DNA from: Anoplolepis gracilipes | Lineage: Eukaryota > Arthropoda > Insecta > Hymenoptera > Formicidae | Direction: 5' to 3' | Length of the DNA: 64,000 nt | Assembly (NCBI RefSeq): GCF_047496725.1 | Contig: NC_132975.1 | Span: forward strand, 14,517,501-14,581,500 | Part shown: piece by piece, positions 50,747 to 62,880 of the stretch | How the letters are laid out: each line of letters begins with the position of its first letter | Position numbering within the stretch: position 1 is the first letter of the stretch | Position numbers and translations under genes: made by a program | The notes under the pieces: model-generated | What the model was told of the DNA's origin: nothing | What the model saw: only the letters and a program-made list of their open reading frames with translations | The model's database searches: none

Positions 50747-52828
50747 GAAAACTAGTCCGCTGAAACTATCCGTCGCGATTTCTAGTATGGCGTACGACGT
50801 GACAGCTTTACGAGGATAATAAGCCAGTATTACGTTTCCACGCGGGCGAGAGTTTTTGCAAATTGAAGTAAATTTCATTCCTATCTCCCTCTCCCCCTCC
50901 CCCCCGCCGTCTACGACGGTACGATGCGTGAAGCCACATTTCTCGTAAGTAATGCTTTACTATGCTCGTTGGCCTCGAGTTTCCCCATCTAGCTCGCGAT
51001 TCTCGAGACTTCATAAAAAGACTCCAAGTGCTTATATCCGAGCCAAAGCACCAAAACCATCAGCCACGTTTTAAAGTAGCGATTGACAACAAGTCTCGAG
51101 AGCGAGTTTCGCCATCGACAGTTATAAGTTATAAAGTAAGTCCAACACATAACACGCATGTTACGTGATAATGTACGCGGTAGAAAAATTTTCTCTCTTA
51201 CGTCAAATCATCTGGGAAATGATAATTAAAATAAATAGTTTCAATTCAAAAAAAAAAAATTAAAGACAAAAATAGTCAAGTTAGAGATTGACACGATCGG
51301 AGATTTGAAACGATCTTTCTATAAAAACTATACAACATCTCTCTTTACTCATAATAATGATTTTCGTTGTCCATAAATTAATCTACAATAAAATTAAGAT
51401 CCACGCAATTTAATAAATTTCGACTTCTGTGATTGAAGTTTACATATATCTCCCCTGATTGATTTAGATAAAAATGAATTATTAGTAATTAAAATGAAAA
51501 TATATTTGTACATATACATCAAACGGCGATCTATGATATCCTTATTAGATAATTAAAGACAACCTGACCAGTCGACAACCTTTTTCCGGCCTCACTGTCT
51601 TCCAAAGAGTAGAAGTATCCCCTCGAAATGTTTTCCGCAAAGATAGTACGTGCCCTGCGGTTTTACTCCACCTTCCTCACATGAATATTCACGGCTAATT
51701 TGTAAGAAGCTCTCCAAACAACGTCGCTACATACCGTCTAACCGAGCGAATACAGGCACTCACATACGTGCGTACCAACACGACTCAACCGCCAGAATTT
51801 ACCTTTAATTATCGTAAGAGCGAATAAAAGATCGTTTTCACATGTAAACAGGGAGAATGTTCGTCGATAAATTCAATTTTATCGGTACACGCTGTAGGAC
51901 CTTCATCTCACAATTACCTTACTACAAAATTGAAAGTCTGTTAGGAGGAGAGCAATAAATTATGCGAAAAAGCATGTAAGCTGCAATGAAGAAGAGCGAG
52001 CAATTTTTATTTACCTGACACCACACCATCTTAAATTATATCAAATATAATAGTATACTTGTGTCAATTGTATCTTGTTAAAATTAGGAAAAAGCATAAA
52101 CGTTTGACAATTGATCGCGAAAATCTTGCAGTGAAAATTATTTGCAGCGATATATACGATATATGAATGAACGATGAAATCTGAAATAGCGTCGATACAC
52201 ACATTTATGGAAACATCCCGGCGACACTTTTGTGCCCGGGCTCAACATGCTAGAATTCTCATAAAATGCAAATATTATTAGCATTCCCTGACATCCCCTT
52301 ACGTTCTGCGATCTTGCCAATATACATATCTACGTATACCATATTTGATATTCAGACGATGAGATTTACGACGGTACAAAGATATATTGTCGAATAGTTT
52401 TCTCCCATGTTTGCACAATCGTTTCAATTTAACCCAAAGAGTCTTATCTTTGTAATTATTCTTTTAATTATTTATTTTTTTTTTTTTCCAGAGTGTCTAC
52501 AAAGAATAATTCCATCGAAATTTTATCTAAAGAATTCTCTATAGAATTTCTGTTTATGTATGTGTAAGCAAGAAGAGTAATTCAAATATATAAATCAAAA
52601 TTTATCTATTGCACATTTAAAATTAAATTTAGAGCTGAATAAAATTACTGATAAAATAAAAAAAGGAATATCTATAACGGTTCTGTACGGTAGTAGCACC
52701 TCTCGAAGTGAGTGTTTATCAAAACGAACGAGTGGTATTCGTATTTTTGTTGTGTAACGCATAGTTGTTCGCTTTTTGGTCACTGCAAAAAAATTAAAAC
52801 GGCGGAAATTTTGCATAGACTTGACGTT

Positions 52829-52831
<3 letters not shown>
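50747..52831. other. No gene seen
   Basis: GC-richer DNA at 50750-51170 and 51560-51830, otherwise AT-rich. Short frames only. Confidence 0.5.

Positions 52832-52879
<48 letters not shown>
52832..52879. repeat. (AG)n microsatellite, about 24 units
   Basis: One of the longest perfect dinucleotide runs in the window. Confidence 0.95.
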
Positions 52880-52883
<4 letters not shown>

Positions 52884-53509
52884 TTAAAAAAAGCTCTTTC
52901 AAAGACTTAAATTGACGAGATCTTTCAAGAAAGGAAAAACAACAAGGAAGAATGGAACACCGAGAATATGATATTCCCCATTCGGCCCAGACTCGTCCCG
53001 TTGCAATCAAACGAGTTTTACCGTAGTAATTATCGTTCCTCGACCGCATGCACGTACATTCGAGATTGTAGAAAAAGGATTGCATGAGATATAAAGGAGT
53101 TCGGCATTCTCTTGAGTTTACGAGCGCGCTTGTTACGAGGGCGTAAAGATGCCTCGTGGGTTTTTATTAAATTCTATCCCGGTGAACACACCAGCAGGGT
53201 CCGAGTTATATAAACGACGTTACATCCCTTCCGGCGACATTTTAGAGCCACCTAGACGACTCCAACGGCCGAATAGTCGATCTATCGACTGCCGGATTTG
53301 CGTTCGACTCGCTTTCTCGCATAGTATATTCCAAGAGAAAGACAAATATTGCGTCTCCTCCGACTAAGAGAGAATAAAACACGCGGCAGAATAAAGGTGA
53401 AATAAAGCAAAGTGCATCTCTGATACAGACAATATAATCGTGATTATATATACATATATCTGCTCCGGATAACGGTATTAAAGTGCGTATTCGATCTTGC
53501 TTTTGCCAG

Positions 53510-53537
53510 GACAAAATAATATTATTATTATTTTGTC
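53510..53537. repeat. Perfect 12-bp-arm hairpin
   Basis: GACAAAATAATA, a 4-base loop TTAT, then the exact complement TATTATTTTGTC. Too small for a typical pre-miRNA. Confidence 0.7.
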
Positions 53538-54350
53538 TCTCGATTAAAGGCGTGCTCTTTCTCGTATCCTCCCGATAAAATGATTAAAGATGTTAAAAAT
53601 TTTGAAGGAAGAATACATATATACAATGCGTACTCGCAGATGAAAGCGACACGTGGGAAATCCATCTGATCATTAGTATTCTCTATCGGTGTGCCGTTCG
53701 CGGATGCATGGAGTTTATGTTTCATGTGACGTTTGTGATTGCAAGGCAACGTATCGCCAGACGCTTCGTCTGATTTCCCCGGAGATGATGCTGCGCAACA
53801 CACTTTTTAACAACGAATTATAAACTTTCAGTTGCGAATCGGAATCGCAGAAAAATTTCAGTTTTTTTTTTTTTTTTTTTTATTTCGCGACACAATTTCT
53901 ATTCTTAACGATGTAAAACAATTTCTCTCTAGATATTCAAGATAATCTGCCAATGTGACAGAATTTATTTTTTATCTCAACACGGCAGAATCAAGATTCA
54001 ATTTCTTTCTTTATTTAAAAAATGTCCAAAGGCTCAGTTTGCAAAAAGTACAAAAAAGAAAAAAAAAAAAAAAAAAAAAAAAAAAACGATAAACCACACA
54101 ATTTTTAAATCACGAAACGAAATTGTGAAATAATCGCGTTGACGATTCGTTGTTTTATCATTTTTGCAATAATTCTCGCTTCTTTAAGTTCAATTACAAA
54201 GACTGTAGAGTACGTTGTACATACATAGTCTCGCGTTAACATCAAAGGCAAACGTTGTAAAAAAATTCATTTAAATTAACAGGGCAAAATAATTACCGGG
54301 GCTTTTCTTTTTTTTTCCTTAGCAGCTACATCGAAGATTGGATCGAAAAA

Positions 54351-54398
54351 GGATGGCTCGTTTACGACGTCCACCTCAAGGATGGCTCGTTTACGACG
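54351..54398. repeat. 19-bp direct duplication, 29-bp period
   Basis: GGATGGCTCGTTTACGACG occurs twice exactly, separated by 10 bp. Confidence 0.9.
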
Positions 54399-54653
54399 GC
54401 CTAGTGATAGATTCGTTATTATTCTCGCGAATCTGGTATTCTATACACGCTAGGTGACCGTGTAATGGGGAAAAGGGTGATGGCTATTCAGTATGCATTG
54501 CTGTCCCTTGGTACGGGGGTAATATCAAGCTCTCAAGTACATAATATGTTCCATGCGATGCATACATGTATGTATTCCATTTATGCATGTATGCGGTTAC
54601 GCGTGAGTGGACACACGCGCGCGCGCGCGCGCGCGCACGTGTTGGTGTATATA

Positions 54654-54887
54654 CAGTGCCGGTTAAAAGTATTGCATCACTTCCCAAAAATGTACCCCCC
54701 CAAAACGCAAGTAAATAATTTAGTTTGTTATTTTTTTCCCTACCTATTTTGTTTATGCTCATAAAATTATTAAAGAATAGAATAGCAGTAATAAAATATA
54801 ATTTGATAATATTTACATTTATCTTTATTAAAGTAACCTGTTAAAGTTTCCTGTTTTTATAAGTAATGCAATACTTTTGATCGATGG
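54654..54887. mobile_element. Mariner/Tc1-like MITE, 234 bp
   Basis: The left end starts CAGTGCCGG and continues TTAAAAGTATTGCATCACTT. The complement of the right end carries CAAAAGTATTGCATTACTT. TA borders both sides (54652-54653 and 54888-54889). A CAGTG start with TA target duplication is characteristic of Tc1/mariner elements. No transposase remains. Confidence 0.8.
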
Positions 54888-55984
54888 TATATGTTATACG
54901 TGTATGAAATACGTAGGCACGCAAGATACTTGTTCTTTTCGATCTTACGTAGCAATAACGTGCCTACTTATTCGATCAACCCTTTTGTAAGAGGCAATAC
55001 CTATCGTCAAGCGCATGTTGATCCACAAAAGACTTGGTTCAGAGATGAAAAAAATTTATGACGTAATATTGAAAACAGGAAATAATTTATCATTCTCGTA
55101 AAAAAAATGAATCTCTTTAATTCCTTTAATTGCTTTAATTTGTCTAATTAGTCTATCATATTTAAATAAAACTATTAGATACTTGAATGATTATTTGATA
55201 AAGTCTACATTTAAAATATCACTGGCATAATCTAACGAAATGTGAAAAAGAAAGATTAATAAAAAAAATTGTTTTTATACAAAATTTGATATACAAAGAG
55301 AAATGTATCGATAAGGCTCATAGAAATAAATCGTTTGATAAATCTTAGATTGATAAGTTTTATTTAACAAGATTATGAAAACGTAAATAATTACATGTTA
55401 GATGTAATAAATAGTGGTTTAATTATCACTATTATATTCTTACGCTTTGAACTCGCATCTTCCGTATTCTGTATTCCATTTGAATTCACGCTGACGCAAT
55501 TCGCAAATTTATAGATTCTTGTCGGCGATGTTTCATAGTTCATAATAGGTCGTACACGACGATAAGAATCAGGGGAGATAAATCCCGTGCGCGGTCGTTC
55601 CGCTAAATCTACGGCGATACCCACTCACTCCTTTGTCCTCCCCCCCCTCTCCCCTCTCCTCCCCACCCCCGGTATACATCGGCGTGAACGGGGAGGAACC
55701 GTACCGGATGAGACAGGCAGATTACCTAATCACGGGTAACCCGTAAAGCAATCAAATTCTCCGTGGTATCGTTACCAACGTGTTGGTCGTGCATCAGTGT
55801 GAGGGGTGTCCCGGATCGTACGGGAGGGTAACCGTAGAGACGTAGATCAAGGGAAGAGGGCGGTAGAGACGGGGGTGAGGATCGGCTTCGTAGGCCGTTA
55901 AATTCGATTTAAACCGTTAATGCGGTATTGTCCGGGTAATGACCGTACATCCGGCGCCGAGTTTCCTTTTCGATGTCATCTCTC

Positions 55985-55986
<2 letters not shown>

Positions 55987-56022
<36 letters not shown>
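55987..56022. repeat. (CTG)12 / (CAG)12 trinucleotide repeat
   Basis: Twelve perfect CTG units on the plus strand, read as CAG in the sense of the Ig gene. In the CAG frame a short open run (polyQ followed by PRDDIEKETRRRMYGHY) lies between stops but has no upstream ATG. A TTTCTTTCAG acceptor-like word lies just to the right on the plus strand. Confidence 0.9.
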
Positions 56023-56409
56023 ACTGTTTCTTTCAGTGAATTAGAGATGCTTCGTTGGCAGTTGCGCAGTTACAATCGTGTTTAAAATATTTTACGCGTT
56101 GAACGCGTAAGCACGTGCACAATAATTGTCACTTTGTTTTAACATCGTTGGCGCTTCGTGATTAAATGTACGTGAAAATTAATTATCGATTCGTTTATGT
56201 AGCAGACGCTTTTCGCGCATTTATACTCTTTTTCTCGTTTTTATATCGTCATTTGCCCATTTTCTACATTATACGGCTTTCAGAATAAATTAAATATTAT
56301 ATACAAAATGTCCCAAATCATGAAATGTCCTTTTAAGAAACAACAGATTTTCTGATTAATTTGAAAGCAATTTATTCTGAGTGAAATTGTTGAAACATCA
56401 ATAAATTCT

Positions 56410-56480
56410 GAATTATAAACGATTGAATTATAAACGATTGAATTATAAACGATTAAATTATGAACGGTTAAATTATAAAC
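56410..56480. repeat. 15-bp minisatellite (GAATTATAAACGATT)n
   Basis: Three near-perfect and two worn units. Confidence 0.9.
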
Positions 56481-57380
56481 TAAACTTTGCAGAGTTAATT
56501 TTAGATCAAGTTTAATAGAATTTTAATTTGAAATTTAGTTACAAAGAGATTTGTAGAAAAAAAATTAGAAACTTGTAAAAAAATAACAATTTTCCTAAAC
56601 ATTTTCGTTGAAATCATCTTTAAATTAATCACAGAATCTTATTAAAAGAAGCTCCAATTATTTTAAAACATTCATACAGTTTTTCTTGTAGTTAAATTAA
56701 TTTAAAAAATTAATTAATAATTAATATTAAAAAATATTCGTAATTTATCGACAATGTTAAAAAATCGTTTTCGTAAAAGCGGCAATACTTTCAAATTTCA
56801 TATTTTCCTATTACGTATCTAATAAAGACAAGAAATTGGATTGTATGTGTCTTGTGCGACAATATTAAGAAATATGTAGTTTGAAGATTAAAAGATATCT
56901 TTCGTTATTTATTATATATTTTTATCGAGATATATTATAAGCGAAAGATTTATAATACTGCTAGCTATACACCGTTAAAAAGCCATGGCGATAGTAGCGC
57001 GCAAACTTAAAAAAAAATTATGATATATCGCGACGTATTGTATCTGTTTTTGTGCGGTTGCGAATATAGTTCTCTGGCAACACCTCCTTTTTTCTTGCGA
57101 GGCAGCATACGTGGGATTCTCGGCCACATAAAGCTACGCACCGACTTTGGGGAGATAACGCAAAATGGTCACTTTTAATCGTCCGTTTATCATTGTGTGT
57201 CGTATCGTTTCTCCCTACGAACTTTACATACTCGCCAACTTGGCGAGCTTTACCATTTCTCCGCGAAATCATCATTAAACGATATCATGTGCATTTCACT
57301 CTGTTATCATATGAGATATTAAAACTGTCTATTATATTTTTGTATTATAATTGTTAAAAGAAAATTAAAGCCCCTGTCTC

Positions 57381-57383
<3 letters not shown>

Positions 57384-57422
<39 letters not shown>
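57384..57422. repeat. (TC)n microsatellite
   Basis: About 19 TC units. Confidence 0.95.
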
Positions 57423-57425
<3 letters not shown>

Positions 57426-57750
57426 TATATTCTGTAACGAAGAGTCGATTGTTAAATCTCTCGTTCCACCGATTTAGTCGAGTTGCTCAACAACTCGGTT
57501 ATAGACATTTATCTTTTTAAGCGACTCTAGCTCAATTGATGTCATTCAGCTCGTCTTCCTTCTTAATTCCTACCCTTTTATATTCGCTTCATTCTTTTCT
57601 CCACATCTTTTACTTTATTCTTCTCTCTACATCTGTCGTCTTTATTGGCTCATATCTTATACCTCGATTTAGCGAGAAATGCAAGTAAATTTGATAAAAA
57701 AGATATTTTTAGAAAGTTATTCGAGTTTAGCAAATTTTTATTAAATGAAC

Positions 57751-57756
<6 letters not shown>

Positions 57757-57797
<41 letters not shown>
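57757..57797. repeat. (AT)n microsatellite
   Basis: About 20 AT units; an A25 tract follows at 57890-57914. Confidence 0.95.
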
Positions 57798-57799
<2 letters not shown>

Positions 57800-57884
57800 C
57801 TTTTTTTGTTTTAGTTATTTTTACAAACTTTTTAAATTTATTCAAAAATATAGAAAAACCCAGTTTCAATCATTAATCTAAATA

Positions 57885-57914
<30 letters not shown>

Positions 57915-57915
<1 letters not shown>

Positions 57916-59370
57916 ATTTATTAATTTATTTACGAGAAAATTGTAATAAAAATAAATGATCCCCGTGCAATTTATGACATTAATCGTCGTTCTAGCATAG
58001 GTATTTTATAGAATGTTTTCATATTCGGATATACCTCTACTCAATTCAGGTGCATGACTAGTATAAGTAAATTAATTATGTGCACAGTTAATGAGTTGAC
58101 GCCCAATGCATAAATAATAGCTGAATAATAGATGCGATCGTTCACTTAATGATCTAAGTTAATAAGAGATAAACATCAACACACAGAGCGATATCACGAA
58201 GCTGTTGATGCAATCTGTTACATGCCCATTTGAGCGCAATACCACTATGTATACGGGAATCTGAATTCAATTGTACTTATGCAGAATTAATGGAATAGGT
58301 CTAAATCAATTAGTGAAATTTTAAGTAATTTTGTAAGAGTTCTAAATTATTTAATTCTTATTTCGTGGATAAAATGTGATATAAATTACAAATAAATGAA
58401 ATTATTTAATGTTTTTTCACAGATGGAGCGCAATTTTCTGTTTTAAAATTACTTGTCTAATGATTACACTGATCTAATTATACTTTACTAATAATTGTAT
58501 TAATGATGATATTTAATGAGATTTTCAGAAAATAAAAGTAATTTGTGATTTAACAAAAATCCTTCACATTATAATAGCATCTAACGGATTTCGTTACTAT
58601 AGGCTTTTTCAGTAAAATCCCAGAATCTCGATATGCTTTTTATAAGAGTAGTTTCAAATTTCGCTCAAATTGTTATATCCGGTCCTTTATATTGGTCGTA
58701 CGAATATTCGCCGCAATTAAAAAAGATGACACTACCGCATCCTCCTACTGCGATTATAACGAGTTACGTAGGTATATTTTGAATCCCAAACGCGTTTTTG
58801 AAACGCGATAATGAGAATAAACGCGATAAAAAGCGAAACGTATGCGGATTGAGAAAGCGAAGAGAGATGGTTATTGCGACAGAGATGGTTAGATCCCTTT
58901 AATCACGGGATATACAATGCGCGTCACTTTACAGTGTCACAAATAAATTGTCGGCGTTGAAAAGGGGTGACTGGGTGGAACGGTCATTTTTGTCCGCGTA
59001 CGTGACTGCATTCTGAGATACTTGACCGTATAAGACCGGGCTCGTAAGTCGCGTCGTAAGTGGACGGAGTATCCTCTTCTTCAGCCCGCTACTTCCGCCC
59101 GACAGCATTTATTGAAAATTTATCGTTTTATTCTTCACGGTACTTTATCGACGTTTCGTTTGCCATCGCGTCAGTCGACAGTTGTCGTGCGCGCGCGAAT
59201 GTAAAAGCGTATCGATATCTATTCTGTAATCATCCACTTTTCGAGTCAATATTCACATTCTCTTGCCGCTATATTATGTACAAGTATCTAAATAATGTAA
59301 TTAATAAAGTCAAATATCATGGAACTGAATTAGATCCGATATATTTTTTCTTGACATTTTAATGCGCGTG
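57915..59370. other. No gene seen
   Basis: AT-rich to 58560, then a CpG-richer island 58730-59250. The 100-codon plus-strand frame at 59060-59362 is unrecognised and runs into AT-rich sequence. Confidence 0.5.
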
Positions 59371-59376
59371 ACTAAT

Positions 59377-59782
59377 GTCTCATTAGAAATTTATTAATCG
59401 TTGAGACTTCTAGCTTTATTTTAAATAGTTTTAGTTTTAAATAAATTAAACAAATAATTTTAGTCATTAAATCAAAAAATGGCAAAAAATTAAATTTAAA
59501 AAACATCAAGTTTATGCCGGCGATTTTTTTTTAGCATTTCTCGCCAGATTTTAAGTACTTGAGAGTTCTACAATAGTGTTAAAAAGAATTCCATGTAAAA
59601 ATTATTAGAATATTAATTAAATAAATTAGACCTGCCGAGACGTCAAAGTATAAATATAAAGCTACCGAGAAGAGACACTGGTCATATTTTGATAACTCTA
59701 ACAATTTTAAATGAGATTTCGTGTCAGTCTGTAATCACTTTTAATTTCCAGACAGAGACGATTAATAAATTTCTAATGAGAC
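59377..59782. mobile_element. Inverted-repeat-bounded segment, 25-bp perfect arms
   Basis: The 25 bases at 59377-59401 (GTCTCATTAGAAATTTATTA followed by ATCGT) are the exact complement of 59758-59782. Weak similarity continues outside (GCGCGTGACTAAT against CACGCACAAAACT). The arms enclose about 356 bp that include the first unit of a direct-repeat series. No clear target duplication is visible, so boundaries are approximate. Confidence 0.65.
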
Positions 59783-60060
59783 AGTTTTGTGCGTGAAAAT
59801 TATTAGAATATTTATTGAACAAATTAACTAAACATTAAATTGTAAGGTGAGACGCTGCTCGTATTCGATAGTTCTATCAACTTTAATGAGATTTCGTGTT
59901 ATTCTACAATCACTTGTAATTTTCAAAAAGAGTCCTATGCGTAAAAATTATTAGAATATTTATTAAACAAGCTACATTGCCCGAGACGCTGGACGTATAA
60001 CACGAAATCTCATTAAACGACAATCTAATTTTTTCAATTAATATTCTAATAATTTTTAAG
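59591..60060. repeat. Three direct units plus an inverted partial unit
   Basis: GTAAAAATTATTAGAATATT-like starts occur at about 59595, 59794 and 59941. Each is followed by a GAGACG word, and the first two by AATGAGATTTCGTGT and ATCACTT. An inverted part follows: AACACGAAATCTCATT (60000-60014) and AATATTCTAATAATTTTT (60039-60056). Confidence 0.75.
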
Positions 60061-60239
60061 TATAGAAATATTTTGTAGAATTATTAACTCTCGAGCTTAG
60101 GGCAAAGTAAAAGACACAAATACGAAATTCAGTTTTTTTTTAGTTTCAGTTTGTCTGGACCCTTTTTTAATGGCTAAACCTATTTGTTCAATCTATCAAG
60201 AATTCGAGACTTATTAAAAATAAAGTAAAAACTCTCAAC

Positions 60240-60545
60240 AATTAATGGGTTTGCACGAAGCCAGTTTTACCCAAATGGAGTTTCATAAAATACATTATAT
60301 GATGACCGCGACAAAAAAATTAATTTCGTGAATAATACGTAATAAATTACCTGATACGTAATAAATTATCCAATTGCTTCAACAAAACCCGGTGCCATCC
60401 CAGGCCTGCTCACCTCCTTTGTTGATGCACCTTCAAAAGCACTCACAAAATACTTGCGCTTAATTACGATCGTGAATATATTAATTGAAATTCGAATATG
60501 ACGATCGTGCGATATTTTGCACGACACTCTCGATTTCGTTACATA
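60240..60545. repeat. Dispersed repeat A, copy 2
   Basis: Partner of 27380-27665 (landmarks listed there). It contains an internal 18-bp duplication around ATACGTAATAAATTA (about 60334 and 60355). Confidence 0.7.
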
Positions 60546-60683
60546 TTACGACGTTTATTGATATTCGAAACCTATATAGAATTAGTATCTTCCCGCTTAT
60601 GAATGATAATAAAAATCAATGTATACGGTAGGTTATACGTATATAAAAAAAAATTGGTATGTATTTTTCCGCAGATAAACTTG

Positions 60684-62105
60684 GGCCTATATTCTGAGTA
60701 TATATTCTGTACATTTAGTGGCACATTTATAGACAACTTTTAGAAGCGCTGATAAATGTCCTAGTAATACGATTAAAATTGGTCATATCCTCACCGCACA
60801 TTTATAGCGGCTTTAGCTTAGAAGTATGTACATTTTTGACTATCATGTCATACAGCATGCAATCGCTCGTTTATGACGGCACTGTGATTGGTTGTCGCGC
60901 GGTCAATTACGCGCCATAAATTTGGAACTTCATTATTTCAAAAGCAACTATTCTATTTCGAAAAACTCGCGGTTCACTAGCTGTCCCAATTATGTCATTT
61001 AAGATTGATAACTACAATTTTTTTTTATGTCTAGAAAAAGGAGTATAATAAATCGAATATATATTTTACATAATAATTCTCTGAACTTTGCTATCGTATT
61101 TAATTAAAATAAAAAGATTTTTATTTGTATATAAAATAATTATTTAAATTTTAATGACCGTCTATTGATGACCCAGTTGTAAGTCACTTATAATCTTTTT
61201 GTTGCAATGCGAAACAACATATCTCTTATTTTGCAGAGAAATATGAACTTATTTCATTTACAAAATATGTACTCTTTCTTACTATTGACATTTACACTGC
61301 AGATTAAACAAAAACATCGCCAGTTAAAAATTTTTAAAAAAATTTTTTTTGCAATATTATAGTTAAGTTAAAAATATGATATTTTACTAATAGATGGTGT
61401 AAATATGTTTAATGATTAATGTTTCTTTTTAAATATGTTTAATGATTAATTATAATAAATATGGTAAATAATTAATTGGTTAATAAAATATATTAAAAAG
61501 CAAGAGAAACTTACTATTGGAACATGGACTTACTACTGGGACAGTTACTTTACTGCATTTATTTCCCGAACTTTGATCGTACGATCAAAATCTTTCAATA
61601 CATTCATAATTATGAACTTTTGTACTTTTGCATGTACTTTTCTACTTTTGTACTATTGTATTAACTTTTCGCAATTTATAAACTTCACTTTACACATTGA
61701 TGCGCTGTTAAGATAAAGAAAATTTTTTAAGTGCCCGAATATCATAATTATTGCTGTGTAAAATCTCTACTAATTGTAAAAAACTCGATGTATATCAATT
61801 TTGCTGATAGAATCAATTCAACTTGTCACTCGTACTGTACCTATTACGCACAGAGTGCTACTATTTTACTAAAATGTGCTTTCGACCACATTTAGCGGCG
61901 CATCTATCGATATGGCATAAATGTGCTATAACTGTGACTCAGAATAGGATTTCCACCATAAAAGTTGCGCTTTTAGATTAAAATTGACGGTCTCTTTCTA
62001 AATGCGCTGCTAAATGTGCGCACAGAATATCGCCACATTTAGCGCGTCATCTAAGGCACATTTAGAGGCGCATTAAACCATAAATATGAGCTCAGAATAC
62101 GGGCC
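60684..62105. mobile_element. 1.42-kb inverted-repeat element with GGCC..TATTCTGAG ends and subterminal CACATTTA repeats
   Basis: The left end reads GGCCTATATTCTGAG and the complement of the right end GGCCCGTATTCTGAG. Both are flanked by TTG (60681-60683, 62106-62108), a possible 3-bp target duplication. Subterminal regions hold many copies of GCACATTTA or its complement (left: 60711-60730, 60804-60812; right: 61889, 62008, 62034, 62054). Known: GGGCC-type ends with 3-bp duplications occur in PIF/Harbinger elements; assignment here is inferred. The interior is AT-rich with no transposase, so it is non-autonomous. Confidence 0.7.
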
Positions 62106-62145
62106 TTGGCGTCTCAGTTTGTCTCAAAGTACTTTTTTTTTGTTT

Positions 62146-62684
62146 AAGGGGATCCTAAATCATCCTGTATTATCGATATTTTTTTATATCAAAATGTCTT
62201 TATTGGTTGTATAGAGTGATAAATTTTTCCCACTATAAAAGTATACACCGAATCCTTTTCGGAATTTATGCGACCTTATGTTAATAAAGAAAAAAGTTAA
62301 GAGATTACAGGTTCTTTTATTGGCTTTTAGAGCCAGATCGTAACACTAATTGATACGTTTTGCAGTTTGTCATCAACAAAATGAGATAGGTTCCAGATAT
62401 AAATTGCATATTAATTTGGAATATTAGTGAACTTTTAGATACATATGAGCTTAAAAGTCTAGATAAAAAACGTTTCGTTAAAGAAAATGTCGTACAGTAA
62501 ATTGTTTTTACTAGGCTTCTAAGGTCATTTCTAAAAGTTCACAAATATTCCTTATGCAATTTTTACAGTGGGAACCTATTTTATTTTATGTATATAAATT
62601 GCAACTTTTATATTAAGTAAAGTAAATATATTGTCATTAAATTAGATTTTGGTCAATAATATAGAACAGCTTTAGGATCCCCTT
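62146..62684. mobile_element. AAGGGGATCC inverted-repeat element, copy 2 (better preserved)
   Basis: The left end AAGGGGATCCTAAA and right end TTTAGGATCCCCTT are perfect 14-bp complements. An internal inverted pair of 22 bp (62418-62439 and 62530-62551, 21 matches, core GTGAACTTTTAGA) can form a hairpin. Flanks TTTAA/TTTGA around GGGG..CCCC could be a worn target site. Homologous to 36545-37034. No coding frame. Confidence 0.8.
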
Positions 62685-62880
62685 TGACCAGAACTATTTA
62701 ATTTAATGACTAAAACTATTTAACTATTTGTTTAATTTTTCAAAAACTCGAATTATTAAAAAAAAACCAAAATTCTAAATAATTAATGCATTTTTATTCA
62801 TTAGTTACTGAGAAATGAGACACCAGCTTCATGCACATCATATTTTATGATAAGAGAAAAATTTAATTTTATCAAAATAA
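62685..62880. repeat. Possible third fragment of dispersed repeat A
   Basis: AACTATTT..TTTAAT, GAATTATTAAA and CCAGCTTCAT.CAC occur in the same order as at 27325-27415. The similarity is weak and AT-rich outside CCAGCTTCAT. Confidence 0.35.

Larger units (their letters stand above)
52880..54653. other. No gene seen
   Basis: GC-richer at 52930-53400, 53640-53810 and 54300-54480. Contains T20 near 53862, A26 at 54061-54086, a 19-bp direct duplication (54351-54369 and 54380-54398) and a CG run (54616-54636). Confidence 0.55.
54890..57383. other. No gene seen
   Basis: A GC-rich, well-structured island spans 55450-56060, with a palindromic ACGGGTAACCCGT at about 55733. AT-rich DNA covers 56070-57000. 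A 15-bp minisatellite is at 56410-56480, and another island at 57030-57260. Confidence 0.5.

Noticed and set aside
53149..53367. 72-codon plus-strand frame starting MPRGFLLNSIPV
   Set aside because: Looks protein-like, but no family is recognised and the start lacks supporting context.
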